Translations under genes and position numbers: made by a program | The notes under the pieces: generated by a model | The model's database searches: none | The model's input: only the letters and a program-made list of their open reading frames with translations | What the model was told of the DNA's origin: nothing | NCBI GenBank assembly: GCA_005788205.1 | Contig: SXYT01000087.1 | Location: forward strand, 1-20,372 | From: Actinomycetota bacterium | Lineage (GTDB): Bacteria > Actinomycetota > Acidimicrobiia > Acidimicrobiales > Ilumatobacteraceae | Direction: 5' to 3' | Length of the DNA: 20,372 nt | Shown: positions 1 through 7,416 of the stretch, one piece after another | How the letters are laid out: each line of letters begins with the position of its first letter | Numbering within the stretch: position 1 is the first letter of the stretch

Positions 1-472
1 CGTTCGGGGGGCAGCGCAGCGCGTCGATCGCGATCTCGACGTTGCGCTCGAGACTCCAGGCATCGGCAGCGGCGATCTTGTCCTCGAGCTCGGCCTGCAG
101 GGCGCCGACCTTGTCGTAGTCGGCATCCGGGTCTGCCCACATCGCCATGACCTCGTTGTAGCGGTCGATCAGGGCCTGCACGGGGGCCACGCCGTCCATC
201 ACGTTGCCGAGCACGTCCTTCGCGGGGTCGAGCTGGGGCTCCTGCTCCAGCAGGCCGACGGTGAAACCGGGAGTCAGGCGCGCCTCCCCGGTGTAGCCAT
301 CGTCCAGGCCGGCCATGATGCGCAGGAGACTGGACTTGCCGCTGCCGTTGGAGCCGAGTACGCCGATCTTGGCCCCCGGGTAGAAGGAGAGCGAGATGTT
401 CTCCAGGATCGTGCGGTCCGGGGGATAGAACCGGGCGAGCTTGTAGCAGGTGTAGATGAACTCGTGGGCCAT
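1..472 (-). CDS. ettA: Energy-dependent translational throttle protein EttA, ABC-F ATPase (partial, N-terminal part only)
   Basis: ABC-F proteins are soluble twin-ATPase factors that bind the ribosomal E site and tune early elongation according to ATP/ADP. Only the first 157 residues lie in the window; the gene runs off the left edge. The N-terminus MAHEFIYTCYKLARFYPPDR is the EttA type, followed by a Walker A GSNGSGKS at residues 40-47 and the EttA-like stretch LLEQEPQLD. There are no membrane segments. The start is the ATG at 472. A TAGCCT hexamer lies 10 nt upstream and no clear Shine-Dalgarno is present. It is divergent from the PuuD-like gene at 581. Identity is confident from the N-terminal sequence; the second ATPase domain is not visible. 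Confidence 0.93.
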   Translation of the reverse strand, partial: MAHEFIYTCYKLARFYPPDRTILENISLSFYPGAKIGVLGSNGSGKSSLLRIMAGLDDGYTGEARLTPGFTVGLLEQEPQLDPAKDVLGNVMDGVAPVQALIDRYNEVMAMWADPDADYDKVGALQAELEDKIAAADAWSLERNVEIAIDALRCPPN

Positions 473-580
473 GACCGACCCGAGGCTAGTTCGGGGCGGT
501 CAATTCCGTCGTGCCGATGCCGGTGGCTGGTACTTTGACGGAGGCGCGCCCCAGGGTGCGACAGAAAAGGGGAACCATTC

Positions 581-1348
581 ATGAACGCGGCGAATCTCTT
601 CAGCCAGTACCACATCGGCAACTTCTGGTTGAGGTACCTGCATGTCCTCGCGGGCATCGCCTGGATCGGCCTGCTGTACTACTTCAACTTCGTCCAGGTG
701 CCGGGTCTTGCGGCCTACGGCGACAAGGGGGAGGCCCGCAACATCACCATCACCCAGATCGCCTCGCGTGCCCTGTGGTGGTTCCGCTGGGCGGCCGTGG
801 CCACTCTTGCCACCGGTCTGCTCATCGTCGGCGTCATCCCTGACTACATGCAGGACTTCATGAACCACGCGGGCGACGACCCGGCGAACGCCAAGAACGC
901 GGCGATCACCGTGGGCATGCTGCTCGGCATCACCATGGCGGCAAACGTGTGGATGGTCATCTGGAAAAACCAGAAGGTCGTCATCGCGAACGCGACGAAC
1001 GTGCTGAACGGCGGCCAGGCTGACCCGAACGCAGCCGGCGCCGGCCGCCGCGCCATGCTGATGTCCCGCCAGAACATGATCTTCTCGGTCTCCATGCTCT
1101 TCTACATGGTCGGTGCGGCGCACTTCTACCCGGAAGCCTTCTCGGCGACCACCAGCGACGGGTACACATTCATCATCATCTCCGTGGTCCTCGGCGCTCT
1201 GCTGCAGCTCAACGCACTCGGCAAGTTCGGCGGCACGGCCGCGGGCAACAAGATGCTGAGGCCCTATGAGTCGCACAAGAACGCGATCATCTCGAGCATC
1301 ATCCTGTGGCTCGTGCTCTTCGTCGTCTCCATCATCTTCATGGGCTGA
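581..1348 (+). CDS. Membrane protein of the urate hydroxylase PuuD membrane-domain family (Urate_ox_N-like), without cytochrome c
   Basis: A 255-residue integral membrane protein with about six hydrophobic segments (roughly 19-40, 65-86, 108-129, 166-184, 195-213, 235-254). By memory alignment it resembles the membrane domain of PuuD: the start RYLHVLAGIAWIG and the region from GITMAANVWMVIW through NQKVVIANA and GGQADPNAAGAGRRA to the AAH at 179-181 match it well. PuuD-type urate hydroxylases normally carry a C-terminal cytochrome c domain, but no CxxCH motif is present here. Conserved-looking histidines are H21 and H181. An AAAAGGGG Shine-Dalgarno lies about 8 nt before the ATG. The gene ends at a strong terminator shared with a convergent cupredoxin gene. 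Urate oxidation is not established; a redox or respiratory membrane role is equally possible. Confidence 0.75.
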   Translation: MNAANLFSQYHIGNFWLRYLHVLAGIAWIGLLYYFNFVQVPGLAAYGDKGEARNITITQIASRALWWFRWAAVATLATGLLIVGVIPDYMQDFMNHAGDDPANAKNAAITVGMLLGITMAANVWMVIWKNQKVVIANATNVLNGGQADPNAAGAGRRAMLMSRQNMIFSVSMLFYMVGAAHFYPEAFSATTSDGYTFIIISVVLGALLQLNALGKFGGTAAGNKMLRPYESHKNAIISSIILWLVLFVVSIIFMG

Positions 1349-1372
1349 TCCGGACCCTGATCTCCGCACAAG

Positions 1373-1408
1373 GAAGGGCCGCCCCGTGGGGCGGCCCTTC
1401 TGCTTTCT
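1373..1408. terminator. Rho-independent terminator, probably bidirectional
   Basis: A perfect 13-bp GC-rich inverted repeat (1373-1385 with 1388-1400) is followed by the T-rich TGCTTTCT on the plus strand. It lies 24 nt after the PuuD-like stop and 37 nt past the stop of the convergent cupredoxin gene, so it can serve both. Confidence 0.85.
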
Positions 1409-1437
1409 CGGTGTGCGGCGCGGGGCCGCAGCGGCGG

Positions 1438-1818
1438 CTACTCGACAGTGAGCACTGCCCGCATGTTGGAGTGGCCCGGCACGTCGCAGATCAGCTCGTA
1501 CTTGCCCGGCTCCAGGGTGACCGCCCCGGAGTCGTTGTCCCCCTTCACGCCGATGACCAGTTTGAAGTTCGGGACCTTCTGGTCGCCCTTGGCGAGGATG
1601 AGCGTGTGGCGCACGGAGTCCACGTTCGAGTAGCCGAACATGATCTCGCCGGCCTTCACCGTGCCGTAGTCGGTCTTGTCGAACTTGAGCGAGGGCACTG
1701 CCTCGACGAGCAGGTCAAGATCGGCAGGCAGCGTCTCGGCCGGGGAGGAGGACCCACCGCCGCACGAGGCAAGGACGAGAAGAGGGATGGCAACGAGGGA
1801 GGCGCGACGCGGGGTCAT
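1438..1818 (-). CDS. Cupredoxin (plastocyanin-like) lipoprotein
   Basis: A 126-residue exported blue-copper-type protein. Residues 1-18 form a short signal peptide ending in a lipobox (LASC, Cys19), so the mature protein is probably lipid-anchored outside the membrane. The fold ends in the classic cupredoxin pattern: a first ligand H71 in the sequence RHTL, then C111, H116 and M119 in ELICDVPGHSNM. It is expected to carry electrons or bind copper; the partner is unknown, but the convergent gene is a membrane protein of the PuuD type. The open frame extends further upstream, but ATG 1818 is chosen because it gives a proper signal peptide and because a TAAATT hexamer lies exactly 7 nt before it, the leaderless layout seen elsewhere in the window. 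Confidence 0.85.
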   Translation of the reverse strand: MTPRRASLVAIPLLVLASCGGGSSSPAETLPADLDLLVEAVPSLKFDKTDYGTVKAGEIMFGYSNVDSVRHTLILAKGDQKVPNFKLVIGVKGDNDSGAVTLEPGKYELICDVPGHSNMRAVLTVE

Positions 1819-1825
1819 GGCGTGA

Positions 1826-1831
1826 AATTTA
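1826..1831 (-). promoter_or_regulatory. Candidate -10 element TAAATT of a leaderless transcript (cupredoxin gene)
   Basis: Read on the minus strand, TAAATT is followed by 7 nt and then ATG 1818. No good Shine-Dalgarno is closer than about 13 nt. Transcription would start at or next to the start codon. Confidence 0.55.
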
Positions 1832-1870
1832 CTCCCGACTGGCGCAGGAGGCACCCACCAGAGGGGTAGG

Positions 1871-1887
1871 GACAAGTACCATTTGTC
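1871..1887 (+). promoter_or_regulatory. Candidate kgd promoter -10 (TACCAT, 1877-1882) inside an inverted repeat
   Basis: The arms GACAA (1871-1875) and TTGTC (1883-1887) flank GTACCAT. TACCAT is the same hexamer that sits in front of the PH/SHOCT gene. If it is a -10 element, the start would be near 1889, giving a leader of about 80 nt, and the repeat could be an operator. No convincing -35 was seen. Confidence 0.35.
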
Positions 1888-1890
1888 ACG

Positions 1891-1952
1891 CGGACAACGG
1901 CGTCCGCGGCGACAACGGCCGCAAGGCCCCGGCGCCACACGCCCCCCGGGGC
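1891..1952 (+). other. Structured 5' leader of kgd: three tandem GC-rich hairpins
   Basis: Three inverted repeats stand in a row: CGGAC/GTCCG (1891-1906), GCGGC/GCCGC (1906-1922) and GCCCCGG/CCGGGGC (1926-1952). The motif GACAACGGC is repeated at 1893-1901 and 1911-1919 and falls across the loops of the first two. A Shine-Dalgarno AAGGCGG (1959-1965) and the kgd ATG follow. No known riboswitch class was recognised. Confidence 0.35.
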
Positions 1953-1970
1953 ACAGACAAGGCGGCATCC

Positions 1971-4900
1971 ATGGCTGACATCGCTGAACGCACTCAGGAC
2001 TTCGGGGCGAACTCGTGGCTCGTGGAGGAGATGTACGAGCAGTACAGGGCCGACCCCTCCTCGGTGAGCGAGGCCTGGCGTGAGTTCTTCAGCGATTACA
2101 AGAGCCTCCATGGCAACGGCGCAGCCCCCGCACCGGTCCAGGCTGCTGCTCCGGCCGCGCCGTCAGTCCCGACGTCCGACGGCAACGGCGCAGCCCCCGC
2201 ACCAGCCGCACCCGCAGTTGCCCCCGCCGTTCCCGTGCAGGCTGACGCCACCCCGGAGATGATCCGTGGAGTCGGGGCCGCAATCGTCACCAACATGGAG
2301 CGCAGCCTGGCCGTGCCGACGGCCACGAGCTTCCGCAACGTGCCGGCCCGTCTGCTGGAGGTGAACCGGAACGTGGTCAACGACTACCGCAGCCGCCACG
2401 GACTGTCGAAGGTGTCGTTCACCCACATCATCGCGTACGCGATCGTCAAAGCGATCGCCGAGTCGGTGCCCGCAATGAAGAACTCCTACGTGGCCGACGC
2501 CGATGGAAAGCCGCAGATCATCCGCAATCCCCACGTGAACGTGGGACTCGCTGTCGATGTCGACAAGGGCGACGGCACCCGCAATCTCGTCGTGCCCGTG
2601 GTGAGGGCGGCAGACACCATGACGTTCGGCCAGTTCCTCGTGGCGTACGACGACCTCATCCGCAAGGTGAAGAACAACAAGCTGACGATCGCCGATTTCC
2701 AGGGTGCGAACGTGAGCATCACGAACCCGGGCACCATCGGCACGGTCCAGTCGGTGCCGCGCCTGATGCCGGGACAGGGCGTCATCGTGGGGGTTGGAAG
2801 CATCGACTACCCGGCGGAGTTCCAGGGCGCCGACGAGGCCAACCTCAACGTCCTCGGCGTGTCGAAGGTGGTCACCATCACGAGCACGTATGACCACCGC
2901 ATCATCCAGGGCGCGGAGAGCGGCCTGTTCCTGAAGCGGGTCCACGAGTTGTTGCTCGGGAGCCACGGGTTCTACGACGACGTGTTCGCGGCGCTCGAGA
3001 TCCCGTACCAGGCGGTCCAGTGGTCCACCGACACCAGCCCGATGAACCGCGAAGAGATGCTGATGCACAAGCAGATGCAGATCAGCATGCTCGTGCGCGT
3101 GCACCGTGTGCGCGGCCACCTCATCGCCGACATCGACCCGCTCCGGTGGAAGAAGCCGGAGCTCCCGAAGGAACTCGACCCGTCCACCTACGGCATCACC
3201 ATCTGGGACCTCGAGCGCGAGTTCCTCACCGGCGGGGTCGCCGGGAGCACCAAGATGAAACTGGACGAGCTCCTCGGGGTCCTGCGCGATGCGTACTGCC
3301 GCACCATCGGCATCGAGTACATGCACATCCAGGACATGGACGAGCAGCGCTGGATCCAGTCAAAGGTGGAGGGTGTCACGTGGACACCCACCCTCGACGA
3401 GAAACTGCGCGTCCTGGAGCGCCTGAACGCCGCAGAGGCATTCGAGAAGTTCCTGGCCACGAAGTACGTGGGCACGAAGCGCTTCGGCCTCGAGGGGGCC
3501 GAGGCGATGATCCCGATCATCGACGAGATTGTCTCCGCCGCCGCCGACGACGGTCTCCACGAGGTTGTGTTCGGCATGCCCCACCGCGGCCGCCTGAACG
3601 TGCTCGCGAACATCATGGGCAAGGACTACAACCAGATTTTCAAGGAGTTCGAGGGTCACATCAGCTCGGACTCCGTGCAGGGCAGCGGTGACGTGAAGTA
3701 CCACCTGGGTGCCCACGGTTCGTACGTGTCAGCGGGAGGTGCGTCCATCGACGTCGAACTGGCGGCGAACCCCAGCCACCTCGAGACGGTGAACGGTGTC
3801 GTCCTCGGGATGGTCCGGGCCAAGCAGGACAAGATCCAGCCCCCCGGCGTGTTCAGCGTGCTGCCCGTGCTCATGCACGGTGATGCCGCGTTCGCCGGTC
3901 AGGGAGTCGTGGCGGAGGGCCTCGCCATGAGCAATCTCACCGGCTACCGCGTCGGCGGTGCCATCCATCTCGTCGTGAACAACCAGATCGGTTTCACCAC
4001 CGCGCCCGAGCAGTCGCGGTCGTCGCAGTACGCCACGGACGTGGCAAAGATGGTGCAGGCACCGATTTTCCACGTGAATGGCGATGACCCCGAGGCCTGC
4101 GTCCGCGTTGCACGCCTTGCCTACGAGTACCGCCGCCGGTTCCACAAGGACGTGGTCATCGACATGGTGTGCTACCGGCTCCATGGTCACAACGAGGGAG
4201 ACGACCCCAGCTACACGCAGCCGCTCATGTACAAGGCGATCGCCGGGAAGCGCTCCGTGCGCAAGATGTACGTGGAGAGCCTGGTCAAGCGCGGTGACAT
4301 CTCACTGGAGACGGCCGAGCAGGCGCTCGCGGACTACCAGCAGAAACTGCAGACCGCGCTTGACGACGCGCGCGCGAACGCGCCGGCGAAGGTGAAGGCG
4401 GCCCGCCCGCCCGCGCCGGCGGGTGTCCTCCCGCACGTGAACACGGCCATCAGCCGTTCCGACGTGGACAGGATCTTCCGTCAGCTCACGGACTACCCGG
4501 AGGGTTTCAGCCCGCACCCGAAACTCATGCGCCAGTTCGAGCAGCGCATCAAGCAGTACGAGACAGATGGTGACGTCGAGTGGGCGGTCGGGGAAGCTCT
4601 CGCGTTCGGCTCGCTCACCCTTGAGGGTTTCGATGTGCGACTGGCCGGTGAGGACTCGCGGCGCGGCACGTTCAGCCAGCGTCACTCATCACTCGTCGAC
4701 TACGAAACGGGCCTGGCGTGGCTCCCGTTGCGCGACCTGCCGGGTTCGTCGGGGTACTTCTGGGCTCACGACTCGCTGCTGTCCGAGTACGCGACGCTCG
4801 CTTTCGAGTACGGCTATGCGCACGCGAACCGCAATGCACTCGTGCTGTGGGAGGGCCAGTTCGGTGACTTCGTGAACGGTGCCCAGGTCGTGATCGACCA

Positions 4901-5603
4901 GTACATCGTCGCCGCCGAGGACAAGTGGAAGCAGCAGAACGGACTCGTCATGCTCCTTCCGCACGGCTACGAGGGCCAGGGACCGGAGCACTCGAGTGCG
5001 CGTATCGAGCGCTTCCTGCAGGCTTGTGCCGAGGACAACATCCAGGTCGTGAACGCCACCACGGCCGCGCAGTACTTCCACGTGCTGCGACGCCAGCTCC
5101 ACCGTGACATCCGCAAACCGCTGGTGATCTTCACCCCGAAGGCGCCGCTTCGCATGAAGGAGAGCCGTTCGCGCATCGAGGAGTTCACCGGGGGATCGTT
5201 CCAGGAGGTCATGGACGACCACACGGTCACGGACAGGTCAGCGGTGAGCAGGGTCGTCCTGTGCAGCGGCAAGGTCGTGTGGGATGCCATGGCGGAGCGC
5301 ACGAAGCGCAACGCACCCGTCGCGGTCATCCGGGTCGAGCAGCTCTACCCGTTCCCGCTGGCGCAGATCAACGAGATGTTGACCCGCTACCCGAACGCCA
5401 AGGAGATCGTGTGGCTGCAGGAAGAGCCCGAGAACATGGGTCCCTGGCACTTTGTGGAGCACCGCATCTGGCGCGTGAAGGAGCGCGGCTACGACCTGCG
5501 CCACGTGGCGCGTGTCGAGTCCGGCAGCCCCGCAACCGGTTCGAAGGCGATCTCTGACCAGGAACTCGCCGACCTGATGGACGAGACCTTCCAGGGCTTC
5601 TGA
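1971..5603 (+). CDS. kgd: Multifunctional 2-oxoglutarate metabolism enzyme (E2o-E1o fusion, 2-oxoglutarate decarboxylase/dehydrogenase component)
   Basis: A 1210-residue one-chain enzyme of the actinobacterial Kgd/OdhA type. It performs the thiamine-diphosphate E1 step on 2-oxoglutarate and carries a succinyltransferase (E2) domain; it has no lipoyl domain of its own and would borrow lipoyl groups from a separate E2 subunit. Order: an E1 N-terminal helix (NSWLVEEMYEQYRADPSSV), an Ala/Pro linker (about 45-95), an E2 catalytic domain (about 95-340) with the active-site DHR at 308-310, then the E1 domain. Visible E1 residues are H538 (GMPHRGRLNVL), HGDAAF from 636, NNQ at 670-672 and HGHNEGDDPS from 738. 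Length is close to mycobacterial Kgd (about 1230). ATG 1971 has Shine-Dalgarno AAGGCGG 5 nt upstream. In relatives the enzyme is controlled by the FHA protein GarA/OdhI and by acetyl-CoA. Confidence 0.97.
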   Translation: MADIAERTQDFGANSWLVEEMYEQYRADPSSVSEAWREFFSDYKSLHGNGAAPAPVQAAAPAAPSVPTSDGNGAAPAPAAPAVAPAVPVQADATPEMIRGVGAAIVTNMERSLAVPTATSFRNVPARLLEVNRNVVNDYRSRHGLSKVSFTHIIAYAIVKAIAESVPAMKNSYVADADGKPQIIRNPHVNVGLAVDVDKGDGTRNLVVPVVRAADTMTFGQFLVAYDDLIRKVKNNKLTIADFQGANVSITNPGTIGTVQSVPRLMPGQGVIVGVGSIDYPAEFQGADEANLNVLGVSKVVTITSTYDHRIIQGAESGLFLKRVHELLLGSHGFYDDVFAALEIPYQAVQWSTDTSPMNREEMLMHKQMQISMLVRVHRVRGHLIADIDPLRWKKPELPKELDPSTYGITIWDLEREFLTGGVAGSTKMKLDELLGVLRDAYCRTIGIEYMHIQDMDEQRWIQSKVEGVTWTPTLDEKLRVLERLNAAEAFEKFLATKYVGTKRFGLEGAEAMIPIIDEIVSAAADDGLHEVVFGMPHRGRLNVLANIMGKDYNQIFKEFEGHISSDSVQGSGDVKYHLGAHGSYVSAGGASIDVELAANPSHLETVNGVVLGMVRAKQDKIQPPGVFSVLPVLMHGDAAFAGQGVVAEGLAMSNLTGYRVGGAIHLVVNNQIGFTTAPEQSRSSQYATDVAKMVQAPIFHVNGDDPEACVRVARLAYEYRRRFHKDVVIDMVCYRLHGHNEGDDPSYTQPLMYKAIAGKRSVRKMYVESLVKRGDISLETAEQALADYQQKLQTALDDARANAPAKVKAARPPAPAGVLPHVNTAISRSDVDRIFRQLTDYPEGFSPHPKLMRQFEQRIKQYETDGDVEWAVGEALAFGSLTLEGFDVRLAGEDSRRGTFSQRHSSLVDYETGLAWLPLRDLPGSSGYFWAHDSLLSEYATLAFEYGYAHANRNALVLWEGQFGDFVNGAQVVIDQYIVAAEDKWKQQNGLVMLLPHGYEGQGPEHSSARIERFLQACAEDNIQVVNATTAAQYFHVLRRQLHRDIRKPLVIFTPKAPLRMKESRSRIEEFTGGSFQEVMDDHTVTDRSAVSRVVLCSGKVVWDAMAERTKRNAPVAVIRVEQLYPFPLAQINEMLTRYPNAKEIVWLQEEPENMGPWHFVEHRIWRVKERGYDLRHVARVESGSPATGSKAISDQELADLMDETFQGF

Positions 5604-5616
5604 CGCGGTCCCGGGG

Positions 5617-6261
5617 TCAGCCGAACCGCAGGCCGAGATGGTCCGAGAGTTCCGCGAGCGCGGCCGAGGGGTCACCGACCTTGATCGTGCGCATGCCCAT
5701 GGCGGCAGCGGGCTTGAGATTGATCCCCAGGTCGTCCAGGAACACGCACTCGTCCGGTGACACCGCGAGAAGTCCGCAGGCGATCTCGTAGAACCGCGGC
5801 TCAGGCTTGCGGCAGCCGACCTTGCTGCTCTCGACCACATGGTGGAACCTGGCCATGACGGCGCGCACCTCCGCCTGGCGCTCGTTCGCGGGTTCCGCGG
5901 TCGAGACCACGTTGTTGGTGAGGCACGCCGTGAGGTAACCGGCCTCGATCACCGAGTCGAGCGCGGCCACCATGGCGGGCCGCACGTCGCCCGAGAGAAG
6001 CGCGAGCACGTCTGCTCCCGGGATGCGGTGGCCGAGCGCCTCGCTCTCGTCGGCGAACATGCGGTCGAACTCGGCGGGGGAGATGTCGCTGCGCTCGAGG
6101 AGGGCCCAGGCATTCGTGTGCGGGTCGGTGGCATTCACCCGGCGGATGATGTCCCTCGGCAGGGAATTCGCCTCCTCATAGCGGTTGAAGGCCTCGAACG
6201 GACTGGACAGGATGACACCGCCGAAATCCCAGAGGACGGCGCGGAGGGGCTTGTTCGGCAC
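5617..6261 (-). CDS. HAD-superfamily hydrolase, subfamily IA phosphatase
   Basis: A 214-residue cytosolic phosphatase-like protein with the full HAD motif set: motif I WDFGGV with nucleophile D12, motif II LTNN with T115, motif III K152 in RKPEP, and motif IV FLDD with D176/D177. An alpha-helical cap lies between motifs I and II, as in subfamily IA. Position +2 after the nucleophile is Gly instead of the usual Asp, a variant shared with YihX-like (DLGNV) and ACAD10/epoxide-hydrolase-linked HADs. Substrate cannot be told. The start is GTG 6261, preceded at 7 nt by TAGCCT. It converges on kgd with 13 nt between stops, leaving little room for a terminator. Confidence 0.88.
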   Translation of the reverse strand: MPNKPLRAVLWDFGGVILSSPFEAFNRYEEANSLPRDIIRRVNATDPHTNAWALLERSDISPAEFDRMFADESEALGHRIPGADVLALLSGDVRPAMVAALDSVIEAGYLTACLTNNVVSTAEPANERQAEVRAVMARFHHVVESSKVGCRKPEPRFYEIACGLLAVSPDECVFLDDLGINLKPAAAMGMRTIKVGDPSAALAELSDHLGLRFG

Positions 6262-6268
6262 GGGGCCG

Positions 6269-6274
6269 AGGCTA
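6269..6274 (-). promoter_or_regulatory. Candidate -10 element TAGCCT of a leaderless transcript (HAD gene)
   Basis: On the minus strand TAGCCT is followed by 7 nt and GTG 6261. There is no Shine-Dalgarno in between. The same hexamer recurs before the 14988 gene, upstream of rpmB and near ettA. Confidence 0.5.
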
Positions 6275-6323
6275 GACGGGGCTCGTCCCGCAGAAGCAGG
6301 CGGTCGGGTGGTTGACTGTCGGG

Positions 6324-7370
6324 GTGACCAAACACATCATCGTTGACGGCTCGAACATCGCCACGGAGGGCCGTTCCGTCCCCAGCCTCGCCCAGCTCCA
6401 CGAGGCCGTGACCGCATTCATCAAGGAGTACCCGACCGCCAAGATCACCGTCGTGGTCGATGCCACGTTCGGCCACCGCATCGCCAAGAAGGAGGTCGCC
6501 GAGTTCAACAAGGCGATCGAGCACAACGAGCTGGTCGCCCCGCCCGCGGGCGCCATCGGCCGCGGCGACGCGTTCATCCTGGCCATCGCAGAGAAGGCGA
6601 AGGCGACGGTCCTCTCGAACGACAGCTTCCAGGAGTTCCACGGCAAGTACAAGTGGCTTTTCGACGAGGGAAGGCTCATCGGCGGCAAGCCGGTGCCCCA
6701 CGTTGGTTGGGTCTTCGTCGGGCGTGTCCCCGCACGGGGAGAGACCAGCCGCAAGGCGGTCAGGACGGGCAAGGTCGTGGTCAAGGACCACTCACCGAGT
6801 CCCGAGGCGCGCAAGCCGATGCCGGTCCCGAAGACGCCACCCCCCGGTGCACGGGAGAAGATGATCAACCCGGTGATGCCGTACCTCGGGTTCGTGGAGA
6901 AGCATCCCGTGGGCAGCACTGTCCATGCCGTGGTCGACGGATTCGCCGCGAACGGGATGACCGTGAAGATCGGTGACATCAGCGGCTACGTGCCGATCCG
7001 CAACATGTCCGCGCCTCCGCCGCGCAGCGCCCGGGAGAGGTTCCAGATGGGCGACGAGATGGACCTGGTCATCGTGTCGTACACACCCTCGCGTCGCTCC
7101 GTCGATCTCGCCGTGCCCGGTGTCGTCGAGGTGAAAAAGCCCGCACCCGCGAAGAAAGCCCCCGCGAAGAAGGCTGCACCCGCGAAGAAAGCCCCGGCGA
7201 AGAAGGCTGCACCTGCACCGAAGAAGCCCGAGCCCGCGAAGAAAGCCCCCGCGAAGAAGGCTGCACCCGCGAAGAAAGCTGCACCTGCACTGAAGAAGCC
7301 CGAGCCCGCGAAGAAAGCCCCGGCGAAGAAGGCTGCACCCGCGAAGAAAGCCCCAGCGAGGAAGACCTGA
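6324..7370 (+). CDS. NYN/PIN-type ribonuclease domain fused to an S1-like RNA-binding domain and a Lys/Ala/Pro-rich tail
   Basis: A 348-residue predicted RNA-processing protein. Residues 1-130 look like the Zc3h12a-type NYN (PIN-fold) nuclease: HIIVDGSNIA with D8, VVVDAT with D46, GRGDAFILAIA with D82, and VLSNDSF with D100 would supply the acidic metal-binding centre. A basic, proline-rich linker (about 140-190) leads to an S1/OB-like domain at 195-265 (VGSTVHAVVDGFAANG, GYVPIRNM, GDEMDLVIVSYTPSRRSVDL). Residues 271-348 are a histone-H1-like tail of AKKAPAKKAAP repeats, expected to bind nucleic acid non-specifically. GTG 6324 is preferred because it puts the first strand at the N-terminus; TTG 6312 would add four residues. 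It is divergent from the HAD gene. The arrangement of all three parts in one chain is unusual; the target RNA is unknown. Confidence 0.8.
   Translation: MTKHIIVDGSNIATEGRSVPSLAQLHEAVTAFIKEYPTAKITVVVDATFGHRIAKKEVAEFNKAIEHNELVAPPAGAIGRGDAFILAIAEKAKATVLSNDSFQEFHGKYKWLFDEGRLIGGKPVPHVGWVFVGRVPARGETSRKAVRTGKVVVKDHSPSPEARKPMPVPKTPPPGAREKMINPVMPYLGFVEKHPVGSTVHAVVDGFAANGMTVKIGDISGYVPIRNMSAPPPRSARERFQMGDEMDLVIVSYTPSRRSVDLAVPGVVEVKKPAPAKKAPAKKAAPAKKAPAKKAAPAPKKPEPAKKAPAKKAAPAKKAAPALKKPEPAKKAPAKKAAPAKKAPARKT
7134..7367 (+). repeat. In-frame coding repeat, 33-nt unit (AKKAPAKKAAP), with a 72-nt higher-order period
   Basis: The tail of the NYN/S1 gene is built from a 33-nt unit encoding AKKAPAKKAAP, present about four times with small changes. 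It is interrupted twice by a 21-nt segment encoding APKKPEP or ALKKPEP. These two segments are 72 nt apart, suggesting growth by unequal duplication. The number of units probably varies among strains. Confidence 0.85.
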
Positions 7371-7403
7371 CCCCACGTCTTCGGCGGCGGCGGTGCCGAC
7401 CAC

Positions 7404-7409
7404 TACGGT
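7404..7409 (+). promoter_or_regulatory. Candidate -10 element TACGGT of a leaderless transcript (exonuclease III gene)
   Basis: TACGGT is followed by 7 nt and GTG 7417, with no Shine-Dalgarno. It supports GTG 7417 over an in-frame GTG at 7393, which would place this element inside the coding region. Confidence 0.5.
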
Positions 7410-7416
7410 CACTGCT

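Noticed and set aside
483..488. TAGCCT upstream of ettA as a leaderless -10
   Set aside because: The hexamer is the same as elsewhere, but 10 nt separate it from ATG, outside the 6-8 nt seen for the others; a short-leader promoter remains possible.
2163..3326. A 387-codon minus-strand open frame opposite kgd
   Set aside because: Low-complexity His/Asp/Val-rich product with no domain; a shadow of kgd codon bias.
5605..5629. GCGGT/ACCGC inverted repeat between kgd and the HAD gene as a terminator
   Set aside because: Only 5 bp with a 15-nt loop, no T-run and lying partly in coding sequence.
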